Source of the DNA: Porphyra umbilicalis
Lineage: Eukaryota > Rhodophyta > Bangiophyceae > Bangiales > Bangiaceae
Direction of reading: 5' to 3'
DNA: 64,000 nt
NCBI GenBank assembly: GCA_002049455.2
Contig: KV918936.1
Location: 1-64,000, forward strand
Part shown: one piece after another, positions 46,405 to 57,673 of the stretch
Layout: each line of letters starts with the position of its first letter
How positions within the stretch are numbered: position 1 is the first letter of the stretch
Translations under genes and position numbers: made by a program
The notes under the pieces: model-generated
The model's database searches: none
What the model was told of the DNA's origin: nothing
The model's input: only the letters and a program-made list of their open reading frames with translations

Positions 46405-47936
46405 TCAGCTGAAAAAGTAGGGCGACTCGAGCACCTCCCGCACGTGCTGCTCCCCCCGCTCCGGCAGCGGCGGCAAGTCCAACCCCGGGTGGTCGAGCAA
46501 AAACCCCTCCCGCAGCTCTGCGAGCAGGTCGCGGCGGTGCAAGCGCACAAACTCGACCCGCAGCGCACCATTCATCACGTCCACGGTCGAGGCGTGGGAC
46601 CAAAAACTGTCGTGGACGGCCGCAAACTGCAGCCCCGCCGCCGCACACGCGGTCGCCGTCATGAGCATGTGCGACGAGTCGAGGGAGTGGATGTAGTTTG
46701 GGGGAAACGCAGACCGCTGGCGGGAGCGCAAAACGGGCAGGTGCTCGCCGGGCGTGGCGAGCACCAGCTGCTGCACGAGCGTGCGGAGGACGCGGCGGGA
46801 GGCGCGGCGGTAGGGCTGCAACACCGGCAAGCTCAGGGGCGTCGTCCACCGCACCTCGGCACCGGCGGCGGCGACCGCCGCCGCGCAGTCGCCGAGCCAC
46901 CGCATCGTGGCGGTGGCGCCCGCAAAAAGGTCCCCAATGCAGTCGAGGGTCAATCCCGACAGGTAGCCCGCCGCCGCCCACGCGCGGGCGTCGGTCGCAA
47001 AGGCGGGCGTCGAGCGGAGGCGCGCCATCACCTGCGACCGCGCGCCAATGCGGGTGACCCCATACACCGAAGTCATGACCGTTTGTTTGACGAGCTTGCG
47101 GTTGACGAGCGGGCCGACCGCCGCCGCCAACGCCGCACGGTCGGCGTCGGCCGCCGCGCCGGCGGGCGACGCGTCGGCCGCCACACGCGCGGCAACGAGG
47201 GCGGCCACGCCCGTGTACACGTCCCGCGGGGCGGGCCCCGGCGTCAGGTTGACGGCCGTCCCCCCGCCCACGTCCCGCCCGAGCGCCGCGTAGTGTTGCA
47301 ACCCGTTGCAGCTGCCGTCCATCTGCACGGGGAGGGCCGACACGTGCGCCTCCATCGCCGCCGCCCCGCCGTGGCGGCCGACCGCCGCCGCCACCTCGGT
47401 GCACGCGGCGAGGAGTTGGAACGGGTCGTCGGCGGCCGCCCACCAGGCGAGCGACGTGTCCGCCAGGAGGTCCGCCGCCACGGCGAGCGCGCGGGGGATG
47501 AGGCCGACGCCCGCCGCGTGGCGGTCGGGCAACGACGCTTTGGCGTGGCCGGCGAGGTTGGCCAGGTGCACCGCCAGCCAGTAGGCCCCGCGGGTGCCGA
47601 GCGGCGGCGGCGTCGCCGCGCCGGGTGCTGACGCGTCAAACAAAAACAAGCCGCGCGTCACGTCCGCGCCCATGTGGTGGAGGTAGGGCGGCACGGGGTA
47701 GGCGCGCCCCCGAAAGTCAATGTTGTGCCGCAGGAAAAAGGGGGTGCGGTCGGCGGCGGCAAACGCAGCCGCCTCGCTGAGCTTGTACGTCGTGTCGCAG
47801 CGGAGGCTGTGGCGCTCCGCGTTGAGCTTGTGGGCGGTCTTGGCCGCCGCCGCCACCGCGCGGCGGCGGCGGGCCACGGCGGTGGCGGCCGCGTCGAGCG
47901 GGGGAGCAGGCGGGTCCTCCTCTCCGCCTTCCCGGT

Positions 47937-47988
<52 letters not shown>

Positions 47989-50010
47989 GTCGAGCGCGAC
48001 GTCGGCCGCCTCGGCCGCTGCCAACCCCCCGTCTGGGTCCCGCCCGTCGGCAAGCGCGCGCTGCCGGTCGGCCCGCTCCGCGGCGACGGCGTCGCCCGCG
48101 GACGCAGCGTCCTACGCGGGCACCTCCACATTGTCGCGCGACACGAGCCCTGCGAACCCCCCCCCCCGCTCCCACAATGCCGACGACGTGGCGAGCACCG
48201 GCGCGTTGATGCGCCAGCCCTGCGCCGACAGGGCGTTCAAGCCGCCGAGGACCGGCCGCAAGTCGGCCGCGCCGAGCGCGTCGCGCAGCCGCCGCGACGG
48301 GCGCAGGCGGATGAAGGGCGCGCGGAGGAGGAGGTAGCCGCCGCCGCGGGCGGCGCCCGTCCACGGGCGGGGGGGGACGACCATGGGCTTCCACTTGGGC
48401 GCGAGCACCTCCCGGAGGAGCTCGTCCGACTCGGTCAGCGTCGCCGCTGCTTCGGGGCCGATGCGAAGGTGGCCGACGCGTCGGACGGTGCCCCAGGCGC
48501 GGACGTGGCGGATTTCGTGGCGAAAGGCGGGTACAAACGCCGGGAGGGGGGTGGGGGGGGTGAGGGGGGCGGGGGGGGGGGAGGGGCGTGGGGGGGAGCC
48601 CCCGACCCCACCGGCGCCGTCGGCGGGCGCGGTGGCAGCCGCACCCTCCCCGCCGGCAGCGGCGGCGGCGGCGGCGCCCCCGCTGGCCGGCGCCCGCCGG
48701 CGACGGGTGTAGAAGGACGGCGGATTCGTTTGCACGCGCGCCGTTTTGAGGAGCACGTCGAGCAGCGCCGAGCCGACCGTCACCGCCGTGGGCGCGTCCC
48801 ACTCGGCGTCGGCAATCTCCGCCGCCGCCGCCGCGTAGTTTATCGCATTGACGTCTTTGGCCAGCGCCCGCTCGTCGACGCTCCGGACGCCGTCAGTGCC
48901 GCCGCCGCCCTTTTTGCCCCGCCGCTTGCCCGGGGCGGCGGCGGCCGCCGCCACTGCAGCCGCCGCCGTTGGCACCGGGGCGCCCTCCCCGCCGGCGGTC
49001 CCGGCCGGTGCCACCGGCGCGGCCGGCACTTCATCAGGCAGCACACCCCCCCCCCGGTCCGCCGAGACGCCCGCCGCCAACCGCAGCTGCCGCAAGCGCT
49101 GGATGTTCCACTCGGCTTGCACCGCCCGCCCGACGACGGTGGCGACGGCGGAGAAGGGCACCCCGTCGGGCCGGCGGAGGAGCGACGCGAGGCCCTCGTG
49201 GACGACCACGACCGCCAGCTGGTCGGTCGACAGCTCTGCGAGCACCGCCGAGAGGGTGTCTTGGTACTTGCCGCGGCGCGTGTTGGCCGACCGCCCGCCA
49301 CCACTACCACAACCACTACCCCCACCACCACCACCGCCATTACCACAACTCCCCGCCGCCGTCGCCGCGCCGGTGGCGCCACCCGCAGTGCCGCCCCCCC
49401 CCCCCCCCCTCCCCCCCGCCTGCCGCCGCCACGTCCGCGGCGAGCCGCTTCAACGCCAACCCCACCGGGTGGTACCACGACAGCAGCAGCGCGTGCGCCG
49501 GCCGGTGGGCGGCGAGATCCCCCCGCCGCGTCGCGTCGTCGACGCCCCGCCGGTACCGGTCGACGGCGGCGGCGACCGACGCCTCCTCCAACGCCAACTG
49601 GCGGCCGTACGCGGCCGCGTCAGCCGGCCCAAGGCCCCCCGACGCGGGCGCCCCCCCACCCAGGTCGGCACGTCGGCGAGGGGGTCGGTTCGGCGCCGCC
49701 GCCGCCGCCGCGGCGGCCGCCACGTCGGCGGCCACGCCGTCGGCAAAGCGGCCGACGAGGGTGCCCGCCCCGCTGTCGAGGCGACCAGCCAGGCCGCCAC
49801 GCAGCACGGGGAGGGGGGAGAGGAGCTCGTCGAAGGCCGCGTCGAGGGCGGTGGGCGCGCGGGGGGGGGGGGAGGGGGGGGGGCCGCCGCCGTGGACGCC
49901 GCGGCCGCGGCTGCCCGCGGCCGCCGCCGCGTGGGGGGGGGGGGGCGCCGAGACGACCGCGAGCCGCGGGCGGCGGCGGTGGCGGTGGCGCGGAGGAGGG
50001 CGGGCCGCAT
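46405..50010 (-). CDS. RPOT: Phage-type (T7-like) organellar RNA polymerase, RPOT family
   Basis: Single-subunit DNA-dependent RNA polymerase that would transcribe mitochondrial (less likely plastid) DNA. ATG 50010 opens an Arg/Ala-rich, acid-free leader (MRPALLRATATAAARGSRSS) fitting an organelle transit peptide. The N-terminal domain has YGRQLALEEASVAAAVDRYR and GKYQDTLSAVLAELSTDQLA. The fingers/palm has HNIDFRGRAYPVPPYLHHMG. Catalytic motifs are DGSCNGLQH (47293-47319, Asp), VKQTVMTSVYGVT (about 47060-47098, Lys and Tyr) and VHDSFWSHA (about 46590-46614, Asp). The end SPYFFS is intact. Three breaks occur: frame moves at homopolymers 49861-49883 and 49394-49417, which compensate each other, and an in-frame TAG at 48112-48114 after RDNVEVPA. 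No intron is needed. The gene is probably real, with sequence errors, but a young pseudogene is possible. Confidence 0.85.
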
Positions 50011-50130
50011 GGTGGGGGTGGGGGGGGGGGGGGGGGGGGGAAGGGGGGCGTGACTCGGCGGGCGTGCCTCGGCGGGAGGGGTCGACCACGGTGGGGCGAG
50101 AGTGTCTATAATGCCAAGGTTCGGATTTGA

Positions 50131-50200
50131 CTGAAAGCGCGTTCGCGAAAACACCCTGGACTTGTAAAACGATAGAACTGTTTTCACACGACGAAAGATA
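50131..50200 (-). promoter_or_regulatory. 70-bp shared upstream element, RPOT side, proximal copy
   Basis: In the minus orientation it reads TATCTTTCGTCGTGTGAAAA to CGCGCTTTCAG. It lies 121 bp before the RPOT start codon, in the same orientation relative to the gene as the copy at 42001. The six differences from that copy lie in the middle; the last 30 bp are identical. Confidence 0.5.
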
Positions 50201-50202
50201 CA

Positions 50203-50272
50203 CTGAAAGCGCGTTCGCGAAAACACCCTGGACTTGCAAAACGATAGAACTGTTTTCACACGACGAAAGATA
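50203..50272 (-). promoter_or_regulatory. 70-bp shared upstream element, RPOT side, distal copy
   Basis: Tandem duplicate of 50131-50200 at a 72-bp period, separated by CA. The two differ at about one position. The period keeps a 24-residue reading frame open (YLSSCENSSIVLQVQGVFAN), but the amino acids differ at the DUF639 copy, so coding is not favoured. Confidence 0.5.
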
Positions 50273-50311
50273 CATAGGCAAGTCGAGCACCGCCTCCCGG
50301 GTGAGCGTCAC

Positions 50312-50620
50312 CTACACGACCGGCGCCGCTTGGGAGCGCACGTACGAGCGGGAGATAAGAAAAAAGGAGACGAGGAAGGCGGCCATGGCGGCGGTGGTGG
50401 CGGTCGCCGACGTGACCACCGCTTGCTGGCGTAGGGGGCGCTCCGCCCACCGCCGCCGCGGCGTCCACCGCGGCCCGCACGAGCGGCAGCTGCTGCCGTC
50501 GGGGGGGTACCCGCCCACTGGTGGGTAGCGGCCGCCCGCACGCTCCTCGACGACCAGCGCTTTGTCTTCGTACGAGGGGGGGTAGGTGATCGCCGCGAGG
50601 GGCTCCTGCCTGTGGCGGTC
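50312..50620 (-). CDS. Possible C-terminal fragment of a small membrane protein
   Basis: The minus-strand frame reads ITYPPSYEDKALVVEERAGG, then YPPVGGYPPDGSSCRSCGP, then a hydrophobic stretch AMAAFLVSFFLISRSYV before TAG at 50312-50314. A PPxY-type motif, a CxxC and one membrane segment are visible. The 5' part is lost near the left edge of the Ty3/gypsy element. The alternative is chance, or an upstream exon of RPOT, because a pyrimidine-rich tract and TAG precede 50311. Function unknown. Confidence 0.25.
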   Translation of the reverse strand, partial: DRHRQEPLAAITYPPSYEDKALVVEERAGGRYPPVGGYPPDGSSCRSCGPRWTPRRRWAERPLRQQAVVTSATATTAAMAAFLVSFFLISRSYVRSQAAPVV

Positions 50621-51252
50621 GGGGGTCCCCCCAGTTGGAAGGGGCGTGGCCCCTCAGCTGTGGACAGCACATCCCCCGGGGGCCGTCCCAAAATATCCCG
50701 ATCCGGGCCAGCAAGGGAATGACCTGTCCAGATCTCGGGGAGATTGGATTCGGTCGGGGGCGGGGCTTTTCCCGAGTGGTTTTCCCAGCCCCCCTACTAC
50801 TTGTTTGAACTTTTCGCTTTGGAGGGATTTATCTGTTTGGCGCATTTGGGGTGGCTACTTTGGCCACCGGCGTTCGGTTTGGGAGGGGTTTATTGACAGC
50901 GGGGACGCCGTCCCCGTCGCCGTTTGATAAAACGAACTGTGCTTTGGACTACGATTCCCCCCTGGGCTTTGCCGTGATCCTCTCCTCCCGTTGGGGGAAG
51001 GCTGGGCTGTGGGTCGATTTCCAGGGCAGTTCCTTCGACGGACCGAGCTGATCAAGAGGTCACTTCGGCCAAACGACGAACCAACGTGGTGGTGCTTAGA
51101 ACCGCTACAATTTCTGGTGGAGCAGCAGGGGATTCCGGCCGTTGCCACGCCCGTACTGGGTAGCCGGTTCCCCGATCGTTTGTTGGTTTGTGAGGTCAAG
51201 GCGACGTGGATCTTCGCGTCGGTCTGTCGTCGATTACCGCCCGGCCACTACG

Positions 51253-52857
51253 ATGGCGTCGCCGTCCGACATCCCCAAGTCGAACGCGATCGCTAGCGGT
51301 ATGCCAGCGGGTACATCCGCGGTGACCCGAGCGGTCGCGGCAACAGGGGGATCCGCGGCTGGATCAGGGATTCCCTTCACTCCGCCTCGGCCATTGGCGG
51401 ACCTCGTGGGCGAAACGGTTCGTCGGGTCCCGCCGGGGGCCGGTGCCTTCCTTCCTCGACGTCACGACGAACGGACGGGATTGGTGGATCAAGATCGTGA
51501 TCCGGCGACGCCTTTAGCGATGGCCGATCTGGACACGGCGCTGTCGACGTTCCGCGAGTCGTTATTGGCCGACGTTTCTCGGGTCATCGCGGCGAGCCCC
51601 GCGGGCTCTGCTCAAGATGCCTTCCGCCGAGGTTCTCCAGTGGACACGCGGAAGAGCCGCAGCAAAGGGAAGTCACGGCGTCACCGTAGTCCCTCGTCGT
51701 CATCGTCGTCTTCGTCTTCCTCGCCGTCGCCGGCGACAACCGACAACGACGACGACCACGTGGGGCGCAAGGTGGGGTCCGGCAAGTTGGCGGTCCTCGA
51801 GTGCCCGGACGATCGCTTCGCGGGCGTCCTGGACTACCGATCGTACCGCCTACGGAACCGTCACTCGACCTACGGGGCGTCGCAGGCCCGCAAGATGGGA
51901 CGGACGGCCAAGAATATGAAGTTTTTCTTCGGGGGGACCCCGATGTTCAACGGGAAGGAACCCCTCAAGGTCTTCTCGTGGCTCCGAAAGTTCGTCAAGG
52001 CCTGCGATGACAACGACGTGTCCGAGGGGATGCGTTTGTACCTAATTCCCAACTTCCTCGCGGGCGACGCTGAGACGCGGTTCACTCGGAACCTACCGGG
52101 GTCGGATATCGCGGGCGGACGGGGCTCGCTTGGATTCTTTCCCGCGGCGGTCAATTGGCTGTTGTCGACCTACGCGGAGCCGCACGCTTTGGGGATGGCG
52201 CAGGACAAGTTTAGCCGGGCTGCGCTCGTGGACAACGAGGGGGTGGATGCCTTCGCGGCTCGTCTACGGAGCCTCGCTGAGCTTTGCGGCAACATCCACT
52301 CCGAGGGGACGATGAAACAGCAGCTGATCCAAGGCCTACCGGAGTATCTACGGACAGACGCCTTCGTGTACAACTCGGCGCAACGAAGCTACCAGCAGTT
52401 ATCAACGTACGTGGCGGGGAAGTAGCGGGCCGCCAAGGACGTCATGGCGTTGGCCAACCGGGGGTCATCCGGGGGATCATTGCGGAAGGGACAGACGTCG
52501 ACGGGGCCCCGAGGCCTCTCGGTCAACCAACTCCACTCCTCGTGGGAGGAGGATGACACGGCGACGTACGATACGGTCGCGGTGCTGCCGTCGGGTACCC
52601 CGTGGTTCCGCACGGCTGGGGGAGCGCCCTATGTTCGGCGGGAGGCCCCGACGGGTCCCCCGCTGTGCTACATGTGTTGGACGCGTGGCCACCGAGTCCC
52701 TGATTGCAAGATTCTGACGGACAAGCAGCGGGACCTCGTGAAGGCCGCGCGGAGCACCTTCCTTCGACAGAGGAACGCGGGGGCGGGCGCCCCCTCGGAT
52801 CGCACCTCCGTCGTGGCCCTTGTGTGGGACGACCTGTTGGGCGGTGTGGATTAAACG
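51253..52857 (+). pseudogene. gypsy gag, one nonsense codon
   Basis: The frame opens at ATG 51253 (MASPSDIPKSN). A Ser-rich run is followed by the retrotransposon gag core (FFFGGTPMFNGKEPLKVFSW, FLAGDAETRF, DKFSRAALVDNEGVDAFAAR, QQLIQGLPEYLR). A canonical CCHC knuckle, CYMCWTRGHRVPDC, is near the end. TAG at 52423-52425 interrupts just after STYVAGK; the same frame continues to 52854. Pol overlaps the end in another frame, as in many gypsy elements that use frameshifting. Confidence 0.85.
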
Positions 52858-55800
52858 AGGACGGAAGGGGGGGACGCCTCGCCCGTGGCAACCCCGGCCA
52901 AGGGGCGCCGCGGGGCGGGAAACGCTTAGAGGGGGTGGAATCGCCATCCCCCTCCATCCCCCCTGTCCGCCCCAACTCCCCGGTTGCCCCCCGCCACGTC
53001 ACGTTTGCCTCCCCGGGGGTAACCGCGACGTGGCCTGTCTCGGCCCGCTGCCCCTGCCGTCGTGGGCGCTACCGCCCGCGCTTCAAGGGGACGCTGTTGC
53101 TACTACGGAAAGAGAATTTTGAGATTAGCGCGTCGTACCAGTTGGGGCCGTGGCAGACCCCCGTCCCTACGAGGGCGGTGGTCGACACTGGCGCCGGGCC
53201 AAGTGTGATCCGCGCGGATGTGTTCCCCGAAGGGTGGACCGAGTATGCATCGCGGGCGCCGCCCCGGACGCAAGTGAGTGACGCCTCGGGGCAGCTGCTC
53301 AAGGTGAACGCGGAGGTGTCGCTGACAATCTACGTCGGGGGTGCCGCTATGGAGTATGAATTCCTCGTGGTCAAGGCATTGTCGGTACCGCTCATCCTCG
53401 GGTGGGACTTCCAGCGCAACTACGTGGACACCATCTCCCCCAAGACGCAGACGATCAAGTGGGACAACGGCACGTCCACGGTGGCGACGCGGAGCTGGAC
53501 GGGGAACACGCGGCCCGCGCCCCCTCGCCGAGGAAACAAGCCGAAGGCCCAAGCTGGGGCTATCCGGCTTCGGCAAGGGGTAACCGTCGGCCCGCGGTGC
53601 ATCCAGGCGGTCCAAGTGTGCTGCAACGTCAATGGGGTCCACCTGGTACGGGAACGCCCCGTCAAAATGAGCCGACGGAAGGTACTGTTGCACAACGCTG
53701 TCGCGGAGTTCTCCCCCAACGCCCCGCGGTCCCTCTACCTGACGAACATCGGGGACGTGCCGGTGCACCTAACGAAGGGGTATGTCATCGGAACCGCGAC
53801 GGCCTACAATGGACCGCTGCACGTCGTCGAGGAGGAGGAGGAACCGGGGGCGGTCCTAACGATGGGGGCGGACCCCCGTGACAAGGCCGACGAGGAGTCC
53901 AAGACGGGGCCGCAAGCCGAAGAGAGGACCGACGAGGGACAACCTCCACCTCACCCGCCGGACAAGACGTATCCCAACCCGGAGGTCCACTGGGAGGGCG
54001 TCCCCGACACGCTTCGTGGTGACGTGGACGACCTCGTCGAGGAGTACAAGGCGCTATGGGCGGGGCAACTCGGCAAGGTCGACGTCACCCCGCACCGGAT
54101 CGAGGTGACCCCCGGGGCACGGCCACGGCGGGCCCAACCCTATCGGGCGAGCCACGCTTCGAGGGACATCATCGCCAAGGAGGTGCAACGCCAGCAAGAC
54201 CTCGGGGTTATCGAGCCCTCAAGTGCCGAGTGGGCCTTCCCTGTGGTTCTGGTTTCGAAACCCGACGGGACAGTGCGGTTCTGTGTGGATTACCGCCGAC
54301 TTAACGAGGTCACGGTGCGGGATGTGTACCCGTTGCCACGAATGGACGATTGTATTGACTTCCTCGGGGACGCCAAGGTGTTTTCGACGCTCGACTGCAA
54401 CTCGGGGTATTGGCAGATCCCCGTGACGGACGAGGACCGGGACAAGACGACCTTCGTTTGCCACGAGGGGGCCTACCGCTACATCCGCCTTCCATTCGGG
54501 CTGTCCAATGCCCCGGCGACCTTCCAACGGGCCATCGACATGATCCTCGAAGGACTCAAGCGGAAGAGCTGCCTTGTGTACCTCGACGACATCATCGTCT
54601 TCTCGCAGACGGCGGGGGAACACGTGGAACACCTCCGGGAGGTCTTCACGGCGCAGCGCGGCGCGGGTGTCTCCCTGAAGGCCAAGAAGTGCCACTTTTT
54701 CAAAGAGGAGGTGGAGTATTTGGGCCATATCGTGGGCCGGGGGGAGCTGAAGGTACAAGACAAGAACATCCGCGGACTCAAGGAGGCGTCTCCCCCGCGG
54801 TGCAAGGAGGACCTACGTAGCTTCCTCGGGATGTGCAACGTGTATCGGAGGTTTTTCAAGGACTACGCCCAAGTGGCGCGGCCGTTGGCCGCCATGACAA
54901 GTTCCAAGAGGCCCGACCGGTAGGGGACGCTGTCCGACGAGGCCCTGGGGGCATTCGAGGAACTCAAGAGGCGACTCACGGAGGCCCCCATCCTCGCCCT
55001 GCCGAGGCGACAAGGGACCTACACGTTGGACACAGACGCAAGCGCGGGGCAGGTCGGCGCGGTCCTTTTTACAAGAACAACCCGACCAATCCACGCGGCC
55101 CGTTGGCTATTGGAGCCGTTCCCTCAACGCGGCGGAGCGAAACTACAGTACGACGGAGCGGGAGTGCCTCGCGGTTGTGTGGGCGTCCCTCCTTCTCCGC
55201 CCCTACGTCGAGGGGACCCGCTTCACGGTGCGCACGGACCACGCGGCGCTCAAGTGGATGCTGCATATGGACGGGGCTCATGGGAGGCTGGCGCGGTGGC
55301 GGTTGCGACTGGCGGAGTTCGACTACGTGGTACAGACATGCCCCGGGGCGTCACACCACGCGGCGGACACGATGTCACGCATCTCAACACCCGCGGGCGA
55401 CGAGGGGGCGATACCCGACGCGGTACCTTGTCTGGCGTTGCCCAACTCGTCGGCCGCGTGGCAGTTACCGCCGGAGACCAAGGGGGGACTCCTAGGCCCC
55501 CTGACGCTCGCCGAGCTCCTCGAGGGGCAGGAGGAGGACGGACGGTGCAAGGAGGTCCGCGCGGCGATGGACAGCAACGACAAGTCGCGGTTCCGCGAGG
55601 ACTCGAACGGCCTGTTGGTACGCACGGCGCCGTTGGACGGGGCCGCGCAAGTCTACGTGCCGACCCACATGCGCTACGGGGTGATGATGCGGGAGCACTA
55701 CCCTCCGCAAGCCGGGCACCCGGGGGCGAACAAGATGTACATGTCGATGCGACGGTGGTTTTATTGAGAATCAATGGTGGTGGACGTTTACGCCTTCGTG

Positions 55801-56628
55801 GCCAACTGCACTCAGTGCGCGAGGAACCGCGTCGGCAAGCGACGCAAGACAAACTACCTCAAGACCTTCCCCCCGACGGAACCGCTGACGGATCTGTGTA
55901 TGGACCTGCTTGGGCCCCTTCCCCGGACGGCGGCGGGGAACGAACATCTGTTGGTCATCGTGGACCGCTTCTCAAAGATGACGCGGGCCATCCCCCTTCA
56001 GCGGATCGACGCGGAAACCATCGTGGCAGCTTTCTTGGACCACTGGGTTGCGGCGTACGGACCCCCGGCGACGGTGTTGTCGGACAATGGCCCCCAGTTC
56101 CGTTCCACGTTCTTCCAAGGGGTTTGCTCGCTCCTCGGGATCTCCAACCGGTACTCCACGACGTACCACCCGCAGACGAACGGCCAAGTGGAACGTTACA
56201 ACCGGACCATCGTGGGCCAGTTGCGGACGTACGTCGAGGACCACCAAGACCGATGGGACGAGTTGGTGTCGATGCTGACATTGGCCTACAACAGCCGACC
56301 GCAGCAGAGCACCGGGGTGGCGCCCCTCGAGTTCGTCAACCCCGAGCGTGTGCGGAGCCTCTCCGTGGAACGCCTCGTCGGCTCCCCGGCACCCGAGGAG
56401 ACGGACGGCAGCCCACGAGCCGTCCGCGAGGGCATCCGAGCGCGGCTACGGAACCTAATCCACAAGGTGCGGAAGTCCGTCACGCTGGCACAGCGGCGGT
56501 ACAAGAGGAACTACGACTCCCGCGTACGACCGATCAACAAGGACGTCCACGCGGGGGACTGGGTGTTCGTCGATGGCCACGCGCGAACCAAGTATAAGCT
56601 CGGGACCCGCGCGGCCGGACCGTACTAG
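52704..56628 (+). pseudogene. gypsy pol: protease, RT, RNase H, integrase
   Basis: The protease site is VVDTGAGPSVI. Reverse transcriptase has FCVDYRRLNEVTVRDVYPLP, STLDCNSGYWQIPV, RLPFGLSNAPATFQR and CLVYLDDIIVF. RNase H has DTDASAGQVGAVL, then YWSRSLNAAERNYSTTEREC and RTDHAALKWML. Integrase has an H2C2 finger (HYPPQAGH ... CTQC) and catalytic blocks CMDLLGPLP, LSDNGPQF and YHPQTNGQVERYNR. Breaks are TAG 54921-54923 (in a place for Trp), a 1-nt insertion near 55070 moving RNase H to the next frame, TGA 55765-55767 in the zinc finger after RRWFY, and TAG 56626-56628 after GPY. All stops lie one transition from TGG or CAG. Nonfunctional. Confidence 0.9.
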
Positions 56629-57165
56629 GTGTTGTCCCGCGGGGAACGCACGTTCTCGCTGGACATCGGCGGGTACCCTGAGACGGTAAGCAGCGACCAC
56701 GTGACGGCGGTGCCGGGCCCGCCGGGGGATCCGCAGACGCTCCTGCAGAACCTCGGGGTGCCCCAAGACATCGTGGTCCCCGGGGGGCATCAACACACGG
56801 GTAAGGAGTTCGTCTGGGAGGCCTTCGTGGGCCACGAAGTCGCTGACGATGGTACGCTACGCCTGTGGACCCGCTGGTGGGGGTACCACCCCGACGAGGA
56901 TACCCTCGAGTTGGCCAGTCGGTTCGACAAACGTAAGGTGCACCAGTATATGCGGCGGGTGTGCCTACGAGTCGAAGAAGCCGGGTCGGTCGTCGACTTC
57001 CTCGCCCAAGGCAATTCCCACCTGGGACACGTGGTTTTCAAGTTTCGAATCGTGGCATTTTTTTCGGGTTCGACACGTGTCCCGGTTGGAACCACGTGGC
57101 CGGGGTGGCGACCGTCCCGACTGCGAGACGGGCTGGCCGTCTTCTCCGTGACACGGGGGGGGTGA
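56629..57165 (+). pseudogene. Chromodomain-like C-terminus of gypsy pol
   Basis: In frame with integrase beyond the TAG at 56626. It has FSLDIGGYPETVSSDHVTAV, then a linker, then GKEFVWEAFVGHEVADDGTL and WTRWWGYHPDEDTLELASRF ending VHQYMRRV. The spacing of aromatic residues resembles the chromodomain that chromoviruses carry after integrase and use for targeting. It is divergent, so the call is moderate. Confidence 0.6.
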
Positions 57166-57170
57166 GAGTC

Positions 57171-57673
57171 AAGGCGATCAGGTGGCGTGGACGGTACCAG
57201 GGGGCGGGGTTGTACGTGATGGCTGACCGACGGGGGCCGATCCAATGATGGACCACGACGGGGGTCCAAGATTCGGCCTGACGGACAAGAGGCTCTCCCA
57301 AGGGTGATACGCAAACGACCCGCGTGGGGTTTATTGGTCGGTGACGCGCCGTACGGCCCCGTCGACACTGCAACACCCCCCCTACACTACTACGCGCTAC
57401 GACTACAACTCCCGAGGGGGCTGTTACCCCACCCCCGGGTCAGCGGCGGGCCGACGAAGGCCCACCCCACTCGGGACCGGGCGGACCACGGCGGTGCTGC
57501 GTCGCGGGCTCCTCGTGGTAGGCGTCGCGGTCGCGGTGATGCTGTTGACGGCGGTTGGCCCCGCCGGCGGCCACGCCGACCTCGCGGATGAGAGCCGCGC
57601 GGATGCTACGACGACCGACCAGCTGAAGCAACTCCTCCAAGTGACGGGGCGGAACCCCGGGGTGGTCGCGGGC
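57171..57673. other. Spacer between gypsy pol and the antisense ORF
   Basis: About 500 bp with no supportable gene. It may contain untranslated 3' sequence of the gypsy element. Confidence 0.5.

Larger units (their letters stand above)
50600..57170 (+). mobile_element. Ty3/gypsy retrotransposon, chromovirus-like, decayed
   Basis: Gag, then protease, reverse transcriptase, RNase H, integrase and a chromodomain-like end, in the Ty3/gypsy order. Four in-frame stops and one 1-nt shift make it dead. I could not pair LTRs: nothing near 50.6-51.2 kb repeats clearly downstream of pol. If the antisense ORF at 57674-59036 belongs to the element, its 3' LTR lies beyond copia element 2 and outside the window. 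The left boundary is approximate. The purine-rich CACGGGGGGGGTGAGAG just after pol could be the polypurine tract. Confidence 0.85.

Noticed and set aside
46142-47631. Two ORFs of about 430 codons, one per strand
   Set aside because: Alternative frames of the RPOT gene; no motifs of their own.
47674-50130. 818-codon plus-strand ORF
   Set aside because: Shadow of the RNA polymerase gene on the other strand, where catalytic motifs are unambiguous.
50131-50272. 24-residue repeated peptide (YLSSCENSSIVLQVQ...) as coding
   Set aside because: The equivalent reading in the copy at 42001 changes amino acids at most of the differing sites, so the DNA is conserved rather than the peptide.
50600-51250. 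5' LTR of the gypsy element
   Set aside because: No matching downstream copy could be found in the window, so boundaries were not called.
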